A stretch of DNA of 37,186 bases from Frankia sp. RB7 (GTDB taxonomy: Bacteria; Pseudomonadota; Alphaproteobacteria; Rhizobiales; Xanthobacteraceae): positions 1 to 37,186 of the forward strand of contig JAUEPE010000067.1 of NCBI GenBank assembly GCA_030403585.1, read 5' to 3'. Each line of letters starts with the position of its first letter. Within the stretch, counting starts at the first letter, position 1. Under the pieces are notes generated by a model. It was not told where the DNA came from. It saw only the letters and a program-made list of their open reading frames with translations, and searched no databases. Shown one piece after another: positions 7,432 through 15,290 of the stretch. Both the position numbers and the translations under genes were made by a program.

Positions 7432-9027
7432 TCAGGCCCGGACCAGCAGCTCCCGCAGCTGGCGCTTCACGACCTTGCCGTTGGCGTTGCGCGGCAGCGG
7501 ATCGGCGGTGATCGTCATGGTCTCCGGCACCTTGTAATCGGACAGCCGCTCGGCGCACCAGGCCCGCAAATCGTCGCTACCGACCTGGACGCGCGAGACC
7601 ACCACCGCATGGACGCGCTCGCCCAGCACCGGGCATGGCTTTGCAATGATCGCGCTCTCGACCACGGCGGGATGGCCGGCCAGCACGGATTCGACCTCGG
7701 CCGAATAGATTTTGAGGCCGCCGCGGTTGATCATGTCCTTCTGCCGGTCGAGCACGCGAACGAATCCTTCGGAATCGATCGAGCCGAGATCGCCCGAATG
7801 CCAGAAGCCCGCGGTGAAACTCTCGGCCGTCGCCTTCGGGTTGTTCCAGTATCCCTTGATGACGGAGGCGCTCTGGATCCAGAGCTCGCCGATCTCGCCG
7901 GGCGGCAGCTCGCGCCCATCCGTTCCCATCGCCATGATGCGCGCGCCCGGACACGGCAGGCCGACACTGTCGATGTGGCTGGCCGTCAACTCGCCTGGCA
8001 TGATGGTGGACGGCGACGTCGTCTCAGTCGAGCCGTAGCAATTCGCAAGCTTCAGGCCCGGAATTGTCGCCTTGAGCTTCTCGATGATCGCGACCGGCAT
8101 CGGCGCGCCACCAAAGCCGCCGATCCGCCAGCTCGATAGATCATAGTTGTCGAAATCGGGCTGCAGCAGGCAGAGATTGTACATCGCCGGCACCATCACC
8201 GTGTAGGTGACGCGTTCACGCGCCGCGAGCTTGAGATAATCGGCCGCCTTGAATTCCGGCATGATGATCAGCGCGCCGCCACAGCGGATCATGGTCGTGA
8301 TGTTGGCGACGACGCCCGTGACGTGCCCGAGCGGCACGGCCGCGATCGAGCGGTCGGCTGCCGTTAATTGCAGGCAGGACACGAACACCATCGAGGAATG
8401 CACGATGTTGCAATGGGCGAGCATCGCGCCTTTCGGCTTGCCTGTTGTGCCCGAGGTGTAGAGGATCATCGCGGTATCCTCCTCGCTGACGTCGACCGGT
8501 GCCGGAGCCGGGGCGTTGTCGGCGAGCACCGCAAAGCGCGACAGAGCCGGATCGCTGTCGATGGCGACGCGATGGATCACAGCGGGCACATCCTGCGCAT
8601 CAGGCAGCCGCTCGGCGAGACCCGCTTCGTGGATCAGGATTTTGGCCCCGCAATCACTCAGGACATAGGCGATCTCCGGCTTCTGCTGGCGCGTGCTGAG
8701 CAGCACCGTGACTAGCCCTTCATGCGCGGCGGCAAATAGCAGCAGCGGAAATTCGATTCGGTTGCCGAGCAGGATCGCAACGCGGTCGCCGCGCTGCAGG
8801 CCAAGCTTGCGAAAGCCCGAGGCAATTCGCGTGGCCTGCTCCACCGCCCGCCGCCAGTTGAGCCGGACATTGCCGCAGACGAGCGCTTCGCCATCGCCGT
8901 TGCGCGCGGAAGCCTCGGCGATCATCGCCCAGAGACTCGCCGGCCGATCGGTGAAGGCCGGCACCACCCGATCGCCAAAACGCGCCTCGAACCGCATCGG
9001 CGGAATCTGAGATTGCGACCAGTCCAT
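7432..9027 (-). CDS. Class I adenylate-forming acyl-CoA synthetase
   Basis: A 531-residue AMP-forming ligase that activates a carboxylic acid to its acyl-adenylate and then the CoA thioester. The P-loop-like motif YTSGTTGKPKG is at residues 190-200, the adenine-binding YGSTETTS at 331-338, SGDLG at 411-415, the hinge segment RQKDMINRGG from 428, and the catalytic lysine in NGK at about 518. The two-domain length is standard. Substrate cannot be assigned: medium- or long-chain fatty acids and aromatic acids are all handled by close relatives. The ATG at 9027 precedes a non-conserved lead (MDWSQSQIPPM). It is followed after 172 bases by the TPR-der operon and preceded by nnrU-like on the same strand. 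Confidence 0.93.
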   Translation of the reverse strand: MDWSQSQIPPMRFEARFGDRVVPAFTDRPASLWAMIAEASARNGDGEALVCGNVRLNWRRAVEQATRIASGFRKLGLQRGDRVAILLGNRIEFPLLLFAAAHEGLVTVLLSTRQQKPEIAYVLSDCGAKILIHEAGLAERLPDAQDVPAVIHRVAIDSDPALSRFAVLADNAPAPAPVDVSEEDTAMILYTSGTTGKPKGAMLAHCNIVHSSMVFVSCLQLTAADRSIAAVPLGHVTGVVANITTMIRCGGALIIMPEFKAADYLKLAARERVTYTVMVPAMYNLCLLQPDFDNYDLSSWRIGGFGGAPMPVAIIEKLKATIPGLKLANCYGSTETTSPSTIMPGELTASHIDSVGLPCPGARIMAMGTDGRELPPGEIGELWIQSASVIKGYWNNPKATAESFTAGFWHSGDLGSIDSEGFVRVLDRQKDMINRGGLKIYSAEVESVLAGHPAVVESAIIAKPCPVLGERVHAVVVSRVQVGSDDLRAWCAERLSDYKVPETMTITADPLPRNANGKVVKRQLRELLVRA

Positions 9028-9100
9028 CGGAGGGTCCTCGGCTTGTTGCTTTTGTCACCTTCCGCGCATGCGCACGCGGCTGCTGTCTTGCGCTGATCGG

Positions 9101-9685
9101 CTAGCCGCCCATGACGGGAACGCCGATCACGACAGGATGGAATGCAAACGCCAGCGCCAGATAGGCGACGATGCCGACCGCAATCGCAATCAGATCGTTG
9201 GTGACGCCGCCTACGGGAATCGGCGGGCCGCCGCTATCGGTGCGATGCTTCAGCGAAATGCGGTCATAGACCCCCCAGCCCAGAAACGAGCCGAACAGGA
9301 TGATGGAGCCGAGATCGCCATTGGCCAGCAGATGTGCAGCCGCCCACAGCTTGATGCCGGCAAGCATCGGGTGCTTCAGCGTCGCATAGATGCGCCCACG
9401 CAAATATGACGCGACCGCCAGGATGACAGCGGGAAGCATCAGCGCGACCGTGATGTGCTTCATCGCCTTCGGCGGATACCAGACATCGATCCAGCCGGTC
9501 GCGCGATAATGGGCAAAACCCCAGACGATCAGCGCCAGCCCCGCGAGCGAGACAACCGAATAGAGGATCTTGTAGGTCCCCTCGCCCAGTCGCACGATCG
9601 CCTGCGCGCGCGCGTCTCGTTTCGTTGTGAAAACATGGGCGGCGAAAAACAGCACCAACCCCAGGATCATGACCAGCAGACCCAC
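9101..9685 (-). CDS. NnrU family membrane protein
   Basis: A 194-residue integral membrane protein with about five to six hydrophobic segments. The family hallmarks are visible: an N-terminal helix followed by KRDARAQAIVRLGEGTYKI, then YPPKAMKHIT, LKHPMLAGIKLWAAAHLLANGD, and an aromatic SFLGWGVYDRISLK stretch. NnrU proteins were named from the nitrite and nitric oxide reductase region of denitrifiers. The NnrU/MAPEG-like fold resembles isoprenylcysteine methyltransferase-type membrane proteins, but no reaction is established. Here there is no denitrification gene nearby, so a direct role in nitrogen oxide metabolism is not supported by context. It lies 73 bases upstream of the acyl-CoA synthetase on the same strand. 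Confidence 0.88.
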   Translation of the reverse strand: MGLLVMILGLVLFFAAHVFTTKRDARAQAIVRLGEGTYKILYSVVSLAGLALIVWGFAHYRATGWIDVWYPPKAMKHITVALMLPAVILAVASYLRGRIYATLKHPMLAGIKLWAAAHLLANGDLGSIILFGSFLGWGVYDRISLKHRTDSGGPPIPVGGVTNDLIAIAVGIVAYLALAFAFHPVVIGVPVMGG

Positions 9686-9755
9686 GACATCCTCCCCTCA
9701 ACCAGCGCCCCGCTTATGGCGTATCATCGATTGCCCGCCGGTCGCAACTAATGCG

Positions 9756-10337
9756 CTACTTGCCAGTCTCGCGATTGTCGACGTAGCGGATCGCGATCGG
9801 ACGCCCGGCCAGGGCACCACCGAGACCGCTGGTGAATTTGAGCGGCAGGCAGGCGTTCAGCGATGAATTGATCGCGTTGAGATAGGTCGTCCTTGTATCG
9901 GCCGGAACGCCTGCGGTCGCGTATGTGAGGCGCGGAGGGCCGATCAGGCCGCCGGTCTTGTTGAAGCTGAAGCGCACCGACATCTGCATCCCGATCCGCG
10001 CATTGTCCGATGGCGGCGACCAGCAGGTGCGCAGCTCAGCGAAGAGGTCGCCGATCGTATCGAGATCGTGATCCGGCTTCTGGTATCTGGCACGGTCGGC
10101 GTCTGACGGGACGCTCTCGATCGTGAGCTGGAGGTTTTCCCCATAGGGATAGTCCATCTCGGGAATGCAGGGGCCATGCTCGAGCACGCTGCAAAAGGAC
10201 GGCGTGCAGGGCCGGCCGTCGAGCACGCTGCACGGCTCGTGCGAGAACGGAATCGGATTGATCTGCCGACGCTGCGCGCCAGCGGTGACCATTGATACCG
10301 CTAGCAGGATCAGGACAAGGATGCCGCGCCACATCAC
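9756..10337 (-). CDS. Secreted protein with TonB/TolA-C-like domain and a Cys tandem repeat
   Basis: A 193-residue protein with a signal peptide (residues 1-21, cleavage after AGA). Just after it comes a short tandem repeat, CSVLDGRPCTPSF then CSVLEHGPCIPEM. From about residue 90 the protein matches the C-terminal pattern of energy-transducer/TolA-like proteins: DLFAELRTCW, the mid segment MQMSVRFSFNKTGGLIGPPRLTY, and the closing SSLNACLPLKFT, LGGALAGRPIAIRY. It lacks the N-terminal membrane anchor and Pro-rich spacer of true TonB, so it is unlikely to transduce energy on its own and is probably periplasmic. It stands alone between prfC and nnrU-like. Domain call is from remembered family resemblance. 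Confidence 0.72.
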   Translation of the reverse strand: MMWRGILVLILLAVSMVTAGAQRRQINPIPFSHEPCSVLDGRPCTPSFCSVLEHGPCIPEMDYPYGENLQLTIESVPSDADRARYQKPDHDLDTIGDLFAELRTCWSPPSDNARIGMQMSVRFSFNKTGGLIGPPRLTYATAGVPADTRTTYLNAINSSLNACLPLKFTSGLGGALAGRPIAIRYVDNRETGK

Positions 10338-10413
10338 GAGAACGTGGCACTGCCAGAGAATCCGTCAAGCCCGCGGGCGTTCACATGCTCGCGCTTAAGT
10401 GGCGGGCTTTGCC

Positions 10414-12033
10414 CTACCCCTTCTTCTTGACGTCCTTGACGTTGGTGAACTCAATGCCCTCGGCGCGTTCCCTAGTGTAGCCAAGATAGAACTCGTTCCG
10501 GGCCAGATACACGGGATCACCGTCGACATCGTCGGCAATGCTCGATGTGTTGGACGCGAGGAATGTCTCGAGCTTCTTGCGGTCTTCCGAGGAGACCCAG
10601 CGCGCAAGCTGGAACTCGCTGACCTCGAACTCCACCGGCAGCGAATATTCCGCATCGAGCCGCGCCTTGAGCACGTCGAGCTGCAGCGCGCCGACGACAC
10701 CGACCAGCGCCGGTGCGCCGTCGCGCGGACGGAACACCTGCACGACGCCCTCTTCCGACATCTGCTGAAGCGCTTCCTTCAGCTTCTTCGCCTTCATCGC
10801 GTCGGTGAGACGGACGCGGCGGACGATTTCAGGCGCGAAGCTCGGCACGCCGACGAAGTTGAAATCCTCGCCCTCGGTCAGGGTATCGCCGATGCGCAGC
10901 GTGCCGTGATTGGGAATGCCGACGACGTCGCCGGCAAAGGCCTCGTCCGCCACCGAACGGTCCTGGGCAAAGAAGAATTGCGGGCTCGACAGCGGCATGC
11001 TCTTGCCGGTGCGCACCAGCTTCGCCTTCATGCCGCGGCTGAGCTTGCCGGAGCAGAGTCGCGCAAACGCGATGCGGTCACGATGGTTCGGATCCATGTT
11101 GGCCTGGATCTTGAAAACAAAGGCGCTCATGCGCGGATCGGTGGCTTCGACCCTGCGCTGGTCGCTGTCCTGCGCGCGCGGCTCGGGTGCGAACTTGCCG
11201 AGGCCTTCAAGGAGATCGCCGACGCCGAAATTGCGCAGCGCGCTGCCGAAATAGACCGGCGTCAGATGGCCCTCGCGGAACGCCTCGAGCTCAAACGGTT
11301 TTGAGGCCGCGGTGACCAGCTCGAGCTCGTCCTTCACTGCGGAGACGTCGAGATTGGCATTGAGCTTGGCGAGTTCGGCGATCTCGATCTGCTGTGCCGC
11401 GCCCGTCTTGGCGCCGCCGCCTTCGAGCAGGCGCACGCCGCCATTGACGACGTCATAGGTGCCGAGGAAGTCGCGGCCGCGGCCGACCGGCCAGGTCATC
11501 GGCGTGGTGTCGAGCGCCAGCGTCTTCTCGATCTCGTCGAGCAGATCGAAAACGTCGCGGCTCTCGCGATCCATTTTGTTGATGAAGGTGATGATCGGGA
11601 TATCTCGAAGACGACAGACCTCGAACAATTTTCGCGTCCGCGCCTCGATGCCCTTGGCGGCGTCGATCACCATCACGGCGGAGTCGACTGCCGTCAGCGT
11701 GCGATAGGTGTCTTCCGAAAAGTCCTCGTGGCCCGGCGTGTCCAGCAGGTTGAAGACGAGGCCTTCGAATTCGAAGGTCATCACCGAGGTCACGACCGAG
11801 ATGCCGCGCTCACGCTCGATCTTCATCCAGTCCGAGCGGGTGTTGCGCCGTTCGCCCTTGGCCTTGACCTGCCCGGCCAGATTGATGGCGCCGCCGAACA
11901 GCAGCAGCTTTTCGGTCAGCGTGGTCTTGCCGGCGTCCGGATGCGAAATGATCGCAAAAGTGCGCCGCCGCGACACTTCTGCGGCAAGCGGGGAACGGGC
12001 CGGCGATTCGGCTGTGGTGGCAATGTCGGACAT
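10414..12033 (-). CDS. prfC: Peptide chain release factor 3
   Basis: RF3 is a cytosolic translational GTPase that recycles RF1/RF2 from the ribosome after peptide release. The 539-residue product has the G1 motif SHPDAGKT at residues 30-37, G3 DTPGHED at 98-104 and G4 NKMD at 152-155. The elongation-factor-like domains II and III follow, and the length is standard for RF3 (shorter than EF-G). The lead MSDIATTAESPARSPLAAEVSR is slightly longer than in enterobacteria. The ATG at 12033 is the only plausible start before the conserved RRTFAIISHPDAGKTTL. The gene is divergent from the riboswitch-gdx unit, sharing the 85 bases 12034-12118. Confidence 0.97.
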   Translation of the reverse strand: MSDIATTAESPARSPLAAEVSRRRTFAIISHPDAGKTTLTEKLLLFGGAINLAGQVKAKGERRNTRSDWMKIERERGISVVTSVMTFEFEGLVFNLLDTPGHEDFSEDTYRTLTAVDSAVMVIDAAKGIEARTRKLFEVCRLRDIPIITFINKMDRESRDVFDLLDEIEKTLALDTTPMTWPVGRGRDFLGTYDVVNGGVRLLEGGGAKTGAAQQIEIAELAKLNANLDVSAVKDELELVTAASKPFELEAFREGHLTPVYFGSALRNFGVGDLLEGLGKFAPEPRAQDSDQRRVEATDPRMSAFVFKIQANMDPNHRDRIAFARLCSGKLSRGMKAKLVRTGKSMPLSSPQFFFAQDRSVADEAFAGDVVGIPNHGTLRIGDTLTEGEDFNFVGVPSFAPEIVRRVRLTDAMKAKKLKEALQQMSEEGVVQVFRPRDGAPALVGVVGALQLDVLKARLDAEYSLPVEFEVSEFQLARWVSSEDRKKLETFLASNTSSIADDVDGDPVYLARNEFYLGYTRERAEGIEFTNVKDVKKKG

Positions 12034-12120
12034 TGCGGGAGCGTTTGACAGGGAAAATGGGGCTGATCAAGCCTCATATGATGATTGCGGAGCCCTTCGG
12101 CCAGCCCCATATCGGCTTTT

Positions 12121-12192
12121 GGGAAGGACGACCTTCTTGCTTATCAATATATCAGCCTGCGGGGACGACCCTGCCTTGAATGGAGGGTCGTC
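12121..12192 (+). promoter_or_regulatory. Guanidine-II (mini-ykkC) riboswitch with Shine-Dalgarno complement
   Basis: Two hairpins each carry the diagnostic ACGA (ACGR) loop. P1 pairs 12121-12127 with 12132-12138 (core GAAGG/CCTTC, outer two pairs G-U) around 12128-12131. P2 pairs 12159-12164 with 12169-12174 (one G-U) around 12165-12168. A 20-base linker separates them. This is the mini-ykkC consensus, an established guanidine sensor class often found before sugE/gdx exporters, exactly as here. The segment 12184-12192 (AGGGTCGTC), covering half the Shine-Dalgarno and running to the base before ATG, is an exact 9-base reverse complement of 12164-12172 in P2. A likely switch follows: without guanidine the loop strand of P2 pairs with the ribosome-binding region; with guanidine P2 folds and translation proceeds. 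The mechanism is inference; the motif is seen directly. Confidence 0.93.
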
Positions 12193-12507
12193 ATGGCCTG
12201 GAGCATCCTGTTCTTCGCCGGCCTGCTGGAAATCGCCTGGGCAATCGGCCTGAAATACACCGAAGGCTTTTCGAAGCTCGTTCCGTCGGTTTTGACGCTC
12301 GCGGCCATGGCTGGCAGCGTCATCCTGCTCGATCTCGCTCTCAAATCGCTGCCGATTGGAACCGCCTATGCGGTCTGGACCGGCATCGGCGCGGTCGGCA
12401 CCGCGACGCTGGGCATCATCCTGTTCGGCGAACCGGCCACCGCGCTTCGCCTCGCCAGCATCGGGCTGATCGTGGCCGGCATCGTCGGGTTGAAGCTCGT
12501 TACTTGA
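12193..12507 (+). CDS. gdx: Guanidinium exporter Gdx (SugE-type small multidrug resistance protein)
   Basis: A 104-residue inner-membrane protein with four transmembrane helices, working as an antiparallel dimer that exchanges guanidinium for protons. The SugE/Gdx subgroup signatures are clear: AGLLEIAWAIGLKYTEGF with the essential Glu in helix 1, KSLPIGTAYAVWTGIGAVG, and the closing IVAGIVGLKL. The ATG at 12193 follows GGAGGG (12182-12187), which fixes the start; an in-frame extension upstream would run through the riboswitch and is not credible. The guanidine-II riboswitch in its leader independently supports guanidinium as the substrate and predicts induction by guanidine. Its 3' end overlaps the convergent pit gene by 8 bases. 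Confidence 0.96.
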   Translation: MAWSILFFAGLLEIAWAIGLKYTEGFSKLVPSVLTLAAMAGSVILLDLALKSLPIGTAYAVWTGIGAVGTATLGIILFGEPATALRLASIGLIVAGIVGLKLVT

Positions 12508-13504
12508 AGATCTGAACCGCCCACCAGCTCAGCGCCGCGACGATGGCCGAGGCCGGGATCGTGATCACCCAGGCATAAACGATCGAGCTCGCGACGTTCC
12601 AGCGCACCGCCGAGACGCGGCGGGCCGCGCCGACGCCGACGATGGCGCCGGTGATGGTGTGGGTGGTTGAAACGGGAACGCCGAGGAAGGTGGCGATGAA
12701 CAGGGTCGCCGCCCCGCCGGTCTCGGCGCAGAAACCCTGCATCGGCGTCAGCTTGGTGATGCGCAGGCCCATGGTGCGGACGATGCGCCAGCCACCCATC
12801 AGCGTGCCCAGCGCCATCGCGGCCTGGCACGACAGCACCACCCAGAACGGCACGGTGAATTCGCCGCCGAGATGACCCTGCGAATAGAGCAGCACGGCGA
12901 TGATGCCCATCGTCTTCTGCGCATCATTGCCGCCATGCCCGAGCGAATAGAGCGAGGCGGAGGCGAATTGCAGGATACGGAAGGCGCGGTCGACCGCGAA
13001 CGGCGTCGAGCGCACCGAGAGCCAGGACACGATCGCGACCAGCATCATCGCGAGCAGGAAGCCGACCAGCGGCGACAGTACGATCGCCAGGACCGCCTTG
13101 GTCAGTCCGCTCCAGACCGCCGCCGATAGTCCGGCCTTGGCCATGCCGCCGCCGACGAGGCCCCCGATCAGCGCATGCGAGGACGAGGACGGAATGCCCA
13201 GTGCCCAAGTCACGAGGTTCCAGACGATGGCACCGACAAGCGCTGCGAAGATAACCTGGGCATCGACAATCGCTGGATCGATGATGCCGGTGCCGATGGT
13301 CTGGGCAACGTGCAGCCCAAACACCATGAAGGCGACGAAATTGAAGAACGCAGCCCAGAACACCGCGAATTGCGGCCGCAGCACGCGCGTGGACACGATG
13401 GTCGCGATCGAATTGGCGGCGTCGTGCAAGCCGTTCAGGAAGTCGAACAGCAGCGCGACGGCGATCAATCCGACCAGGACGGGAAGACCCAACGCAGCAT
13501 CCAC
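12500..13504 (-). CDS. pit: Low-affinity inorganic phosphate transporter (PiT family)
   Basis: A 334-residue inner-membrane phosphate permease, usually driven by the proton gradient with metal-phosphate as substrate. The two inverted PiT repeats are visible: GLHDAANS at residues 25-32 with PSSSSHA at 105-111, and GHGGNDAQK at 189-197 with GVPVSTTHT at 275-283. Length matches the short, loop-poor alphaproteobacterial type (E. coli PitA is longer). It follows the DUF47 gene by 15 bases on the same strand, the classical orfA-pit pair. Its stop codon lies inside the end of the convergent gdx gene. Regulation is probably through the Pho-box-like site at 14206-14223. Confidence 0.95.
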   Translation of the reverse strand: MDAALGLPVLVGLIAVALLFDFLNGLHDAANSIATIVSTRVLRPQFAVFWAAFFNFVAFMVFGLHVAQTIGTGIIDPAIVDAQVIFAALVGAIVWNLVTWALGIPSSSSHALIGGLVGGGMAKAGLSAAVWSGLTKAVLAIVLSPLVGFLLAMMLVAIVSWLSVRSTPFAVDRAFRILQFASASLYSLGHGGNDAQKTMGIIAVLLYSQGHLGGEFTVPFWVVLSCQAAMALGTLMGGWRIVRTMGLRITKLTPMQGFCAETGGAATLFIATFLGVPVSTTHTITGAIVGVGAARRVSAVRWNVASSIVYAWVITIPASAIVAALSWWAVQIFK

Positions 13505-13519
13505 AACGCGGCCCCTGCG

Positions 13520-14164
13520 CTAGACTTGTTCAATGACGATGCTGTTGATCTCGTTCGCCACGTCATCGAAGCGATCGGCGACCTTTTCGAGATGGTCGTA
13601 GATCTCCGCCCCCACGATGAAGTTCATCGCACTGCCGTCGCGATGCTTGAGGAACAGCTCCTTCAGGCCGATGTCATGGAGGTCGTCGACGCGGCCCTCA
13701 AGCTTGGTCAATTCTTCGGTAATCGCGGTCAGCATCGCCACGTTCTTGCCGATCTCCTGCATGAGCGGCAGCGCACGTCCCACCAGATTGGCACATTCGA
13801 TCAGCAGCGCACCGATCTCGCGCATTGGCGGCTCGAAGGTGCGGACCTCGAACAGCATCACGGCTTTGGCCGTCTGCTGCATCTGGTCGATGGCATCGTC
13901 CATCGCGGTAATGAGGTTTTTGATGTCGCCGCGGTCGAACGGTGTGATGAAGGTGCGCCGTACCGCCGTCAGCACCTCTCGGGTGATGTTGTCGGCGTCG
14001 TTCTCGAACTGGTTGACGCGCTGGCAATAGACCGGCGTCTCTTCACCGCCCTTCAGCACCCCCTGGAGAGCGATCGCGCCCTGGATCACGGTCTGGGCGT
14101 GGCGGTCGAACAGGTCGAAGAACCGTTCTTCCTTGGGCAAGAACGCTCGAAACCATCGCATCAT
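13520..14164 (-). CDS. DUF47 (PhoU-like) protein paired with the phosphate transporter
   Basis: A 214-residue all-helical cytoplasmic protein of the DUF47/PhoU-related family. Recognisable segments are the start MRWFRAFLPKEERFFDLFDRHA, VNQFENDADNITREVL, TPFDRGDIKNLITAMDDAIDQM and the end YDHLEKVADRFDDVANEI. PhoU relatives carry paired E/DxxxD metal-binding motifs, which match the ENDAD and KVADRFDD stretches. The first gene of a two-gene unit with pit (15-base gap), it corresponds to orfA of the Sinorhizobium orfA-pit operon and is thought to modulate Pit activity. The start has two tandem ATGs and a poor Shine-Dalgarno. Confidence 0.93.
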   Translation of the reverse strand: MMRWFRAFLPKEERFFDLFDRHAQTVIQGAIALQGVLKGGEETPVYCQRVNQFENDADNITREVLTAVRRTFITPFDRGDIKNLITAMDDAIDQMQQTAKAVMLFEVRTFEPPMREIGALLIECANLVGRALPLMQEIGKNVAMLTAITEELTKLEGRVDDLHDIGLKELFLKHRDGSAMNFIVGAEIYDHLEKVADRFDDVANEINSIVIEQV

Positions 14165-14205
14165 GGGGATAGTCTACCGGTTGGAAATGGCCCGGCCCGA
14201 GCAGG

Positions 14206-14223
14206 CCGTCACAAAACTGTCAT
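14206..14223 (+). promoter_or_regulatory. Pho-box-like site upstream of DUF47-pit
   Basis: Two heptamers CCGTCAC (14206-14212) and CTGTCAT (14217-14223) are separated by AAAA, giving the 11-base period of the PhoB consensus CTGTCAT-N4-CTGTCAT. It lies about 42 bases before the DUF47 start, but the consensus reads on the opposite strand to the gene. In Sinorhizobium meliloti the orfA-pit operon is repressed by PhoB under phosphate limitation, and a promoter-proximal box in unusual orientation fits repression. The remainder of 14165-14320 shows no gene. Confidence 0.6.
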
Positions 14224-14320
14224 AGACCATTTTCGATCCGCGCGCGTGTTACCTCACGCCCGCGGAGCCCGATCATCCACTGGATTCGCGCACCAATAGA
14301 ATTGATGCGATATCAATGAT

Positions 14321-15289
14321 TTAGAGTGATCGCCGGAAGTAATGGGCAACTTCACCAACGACGCCACGGCGGAAGGTGAGCACGCAGATCACGAAGATCG
14401 AGCCTTGGATCACCGTCACCCATTGGCCGAAGCCAGCCAGATATTGCTGCATGGCGATGATCGCGAAGGCGCCGACCACGGGACCGAAAATGGTGCCGAG
14501 ACCGCCGACCAGCGTCATCAGCACGACTTCGCCCGACATCGACCAGTGCACGTCGGTGAGCGAGGCGTTCTGCGCCACGAATACCTTCAGCGATCCGGCA
14601 AAGCCGGCCAGCGTGCCCGACAGGACGAAGGCGAGGAACTTGTACTGGTCGGTCCGATAACCGAGCGAGATGGCACGCGGCTCGTTCTCGCGGATCGACT
14701 TCAGGACCTCGCCGAACGGCGAGTTGATGATGCGATAGATCAGCAGGAAGCCCGCGAGGAAGCCGACCAGCACGACGTAATAGAGCACGGTCGGCTTCGA
14801 CAGGTCGAGCAGGCCGAACATGCGCCCCTGCGGAATGCCCTGGATGCCGTCCTCACCATGGGTGAACGGCGCCTGGAGATAGATGAAGTACAGCAGCTGC
14901 GACAGCGCCAGCGTGATCATCGAGAAATAGATGCCCTGGCGGCGGATCGAGATGTAACCGGTGATCAGCGACAGCCCGAATGCCGCAGCAATGCCGACGA
15001 GAATGCCGAGCTCTGGCGGCAGCGCCCATACTTTCAGCGCATGCGCGCTACAGTAGCCGGCGGTGCCCATGAACATCGCATGACCGAACGACAGCAGGCC
15101 GCCATAGCCGATCAGAAGATTGAAGGCGCAGGCGAGCAAAGCGAAGCAGAGCGCCTGCATCACGAAGAACGGGTAGATACCGCTGAACGGCACCGAGGCC
15201 AGCAGCAGCGCCATCACCACAAAGACGATCATCTCGTCGCGGATCGCGCGCGGGGCTACTGGCAGTGTATCGTCCGTCAAGGCTGTCAT
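14321..15289 (-). CDS. livM: Branched-chain amino acid ABC transporter permease LivM
   Basis: This 322-residue inner-membrane protein, one half of the LivHM channel, has about nine to ten hydrophobic helices. Family landmarks are IGYGGLLSFGHAMFMGTAGY, TGYISIRRQGIYFSMITLALSQL and the coupling-helix-like EVLKSIRENEPRAISLGY that contacts the ATPases. The ending VVLMTLVGGLGTIFGPVVGA is typical LivM. It is the last gene of the five-gene liv operon; its ATG at 15289 follows the livH stop by one base, so translation is probably coupled. The transported substrate depends on the binding protein and may not be a branched-chain amino acid. Confidence 0.95.
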   Translation of the reverse strand: MTALTDDTLPVAPRAIRDEMIVFVVMALLLASVPFSGIYPFFVMQALCFALLACAFNLLIGYGGLLSFGHAMFMGTAGYCSAHALKVWALPPELGILVGIAAAFGLSLITGYISIRRQGIYFSMITLALSQLLYFIYLQAPFTHGEDGIQGIPQGRMFGLLDLSKPTVLYYVVLVGFLAGFLLIYRIINSPFGEVLKSIRENEPRAISLGYRTDQYKFLAFVLSGTLAGFAGSLKVFVAQNASLTDVHWSMSGEVVLMTLVGGLGTIFGPVVGAFAIIAMQQYLAGFGQWVTVIQGSIFVICVLTFRRGVVGEVAHYFRRSL

Positions 15290-15290
15290 A

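Noticed and set aside
12085..12192. In-frame N-terminal extension of Gdx
   Set aside because: It would translate the riboswitch hairpins; the SMR family starts at the ATG at 12193, which has its own GGAGGG.
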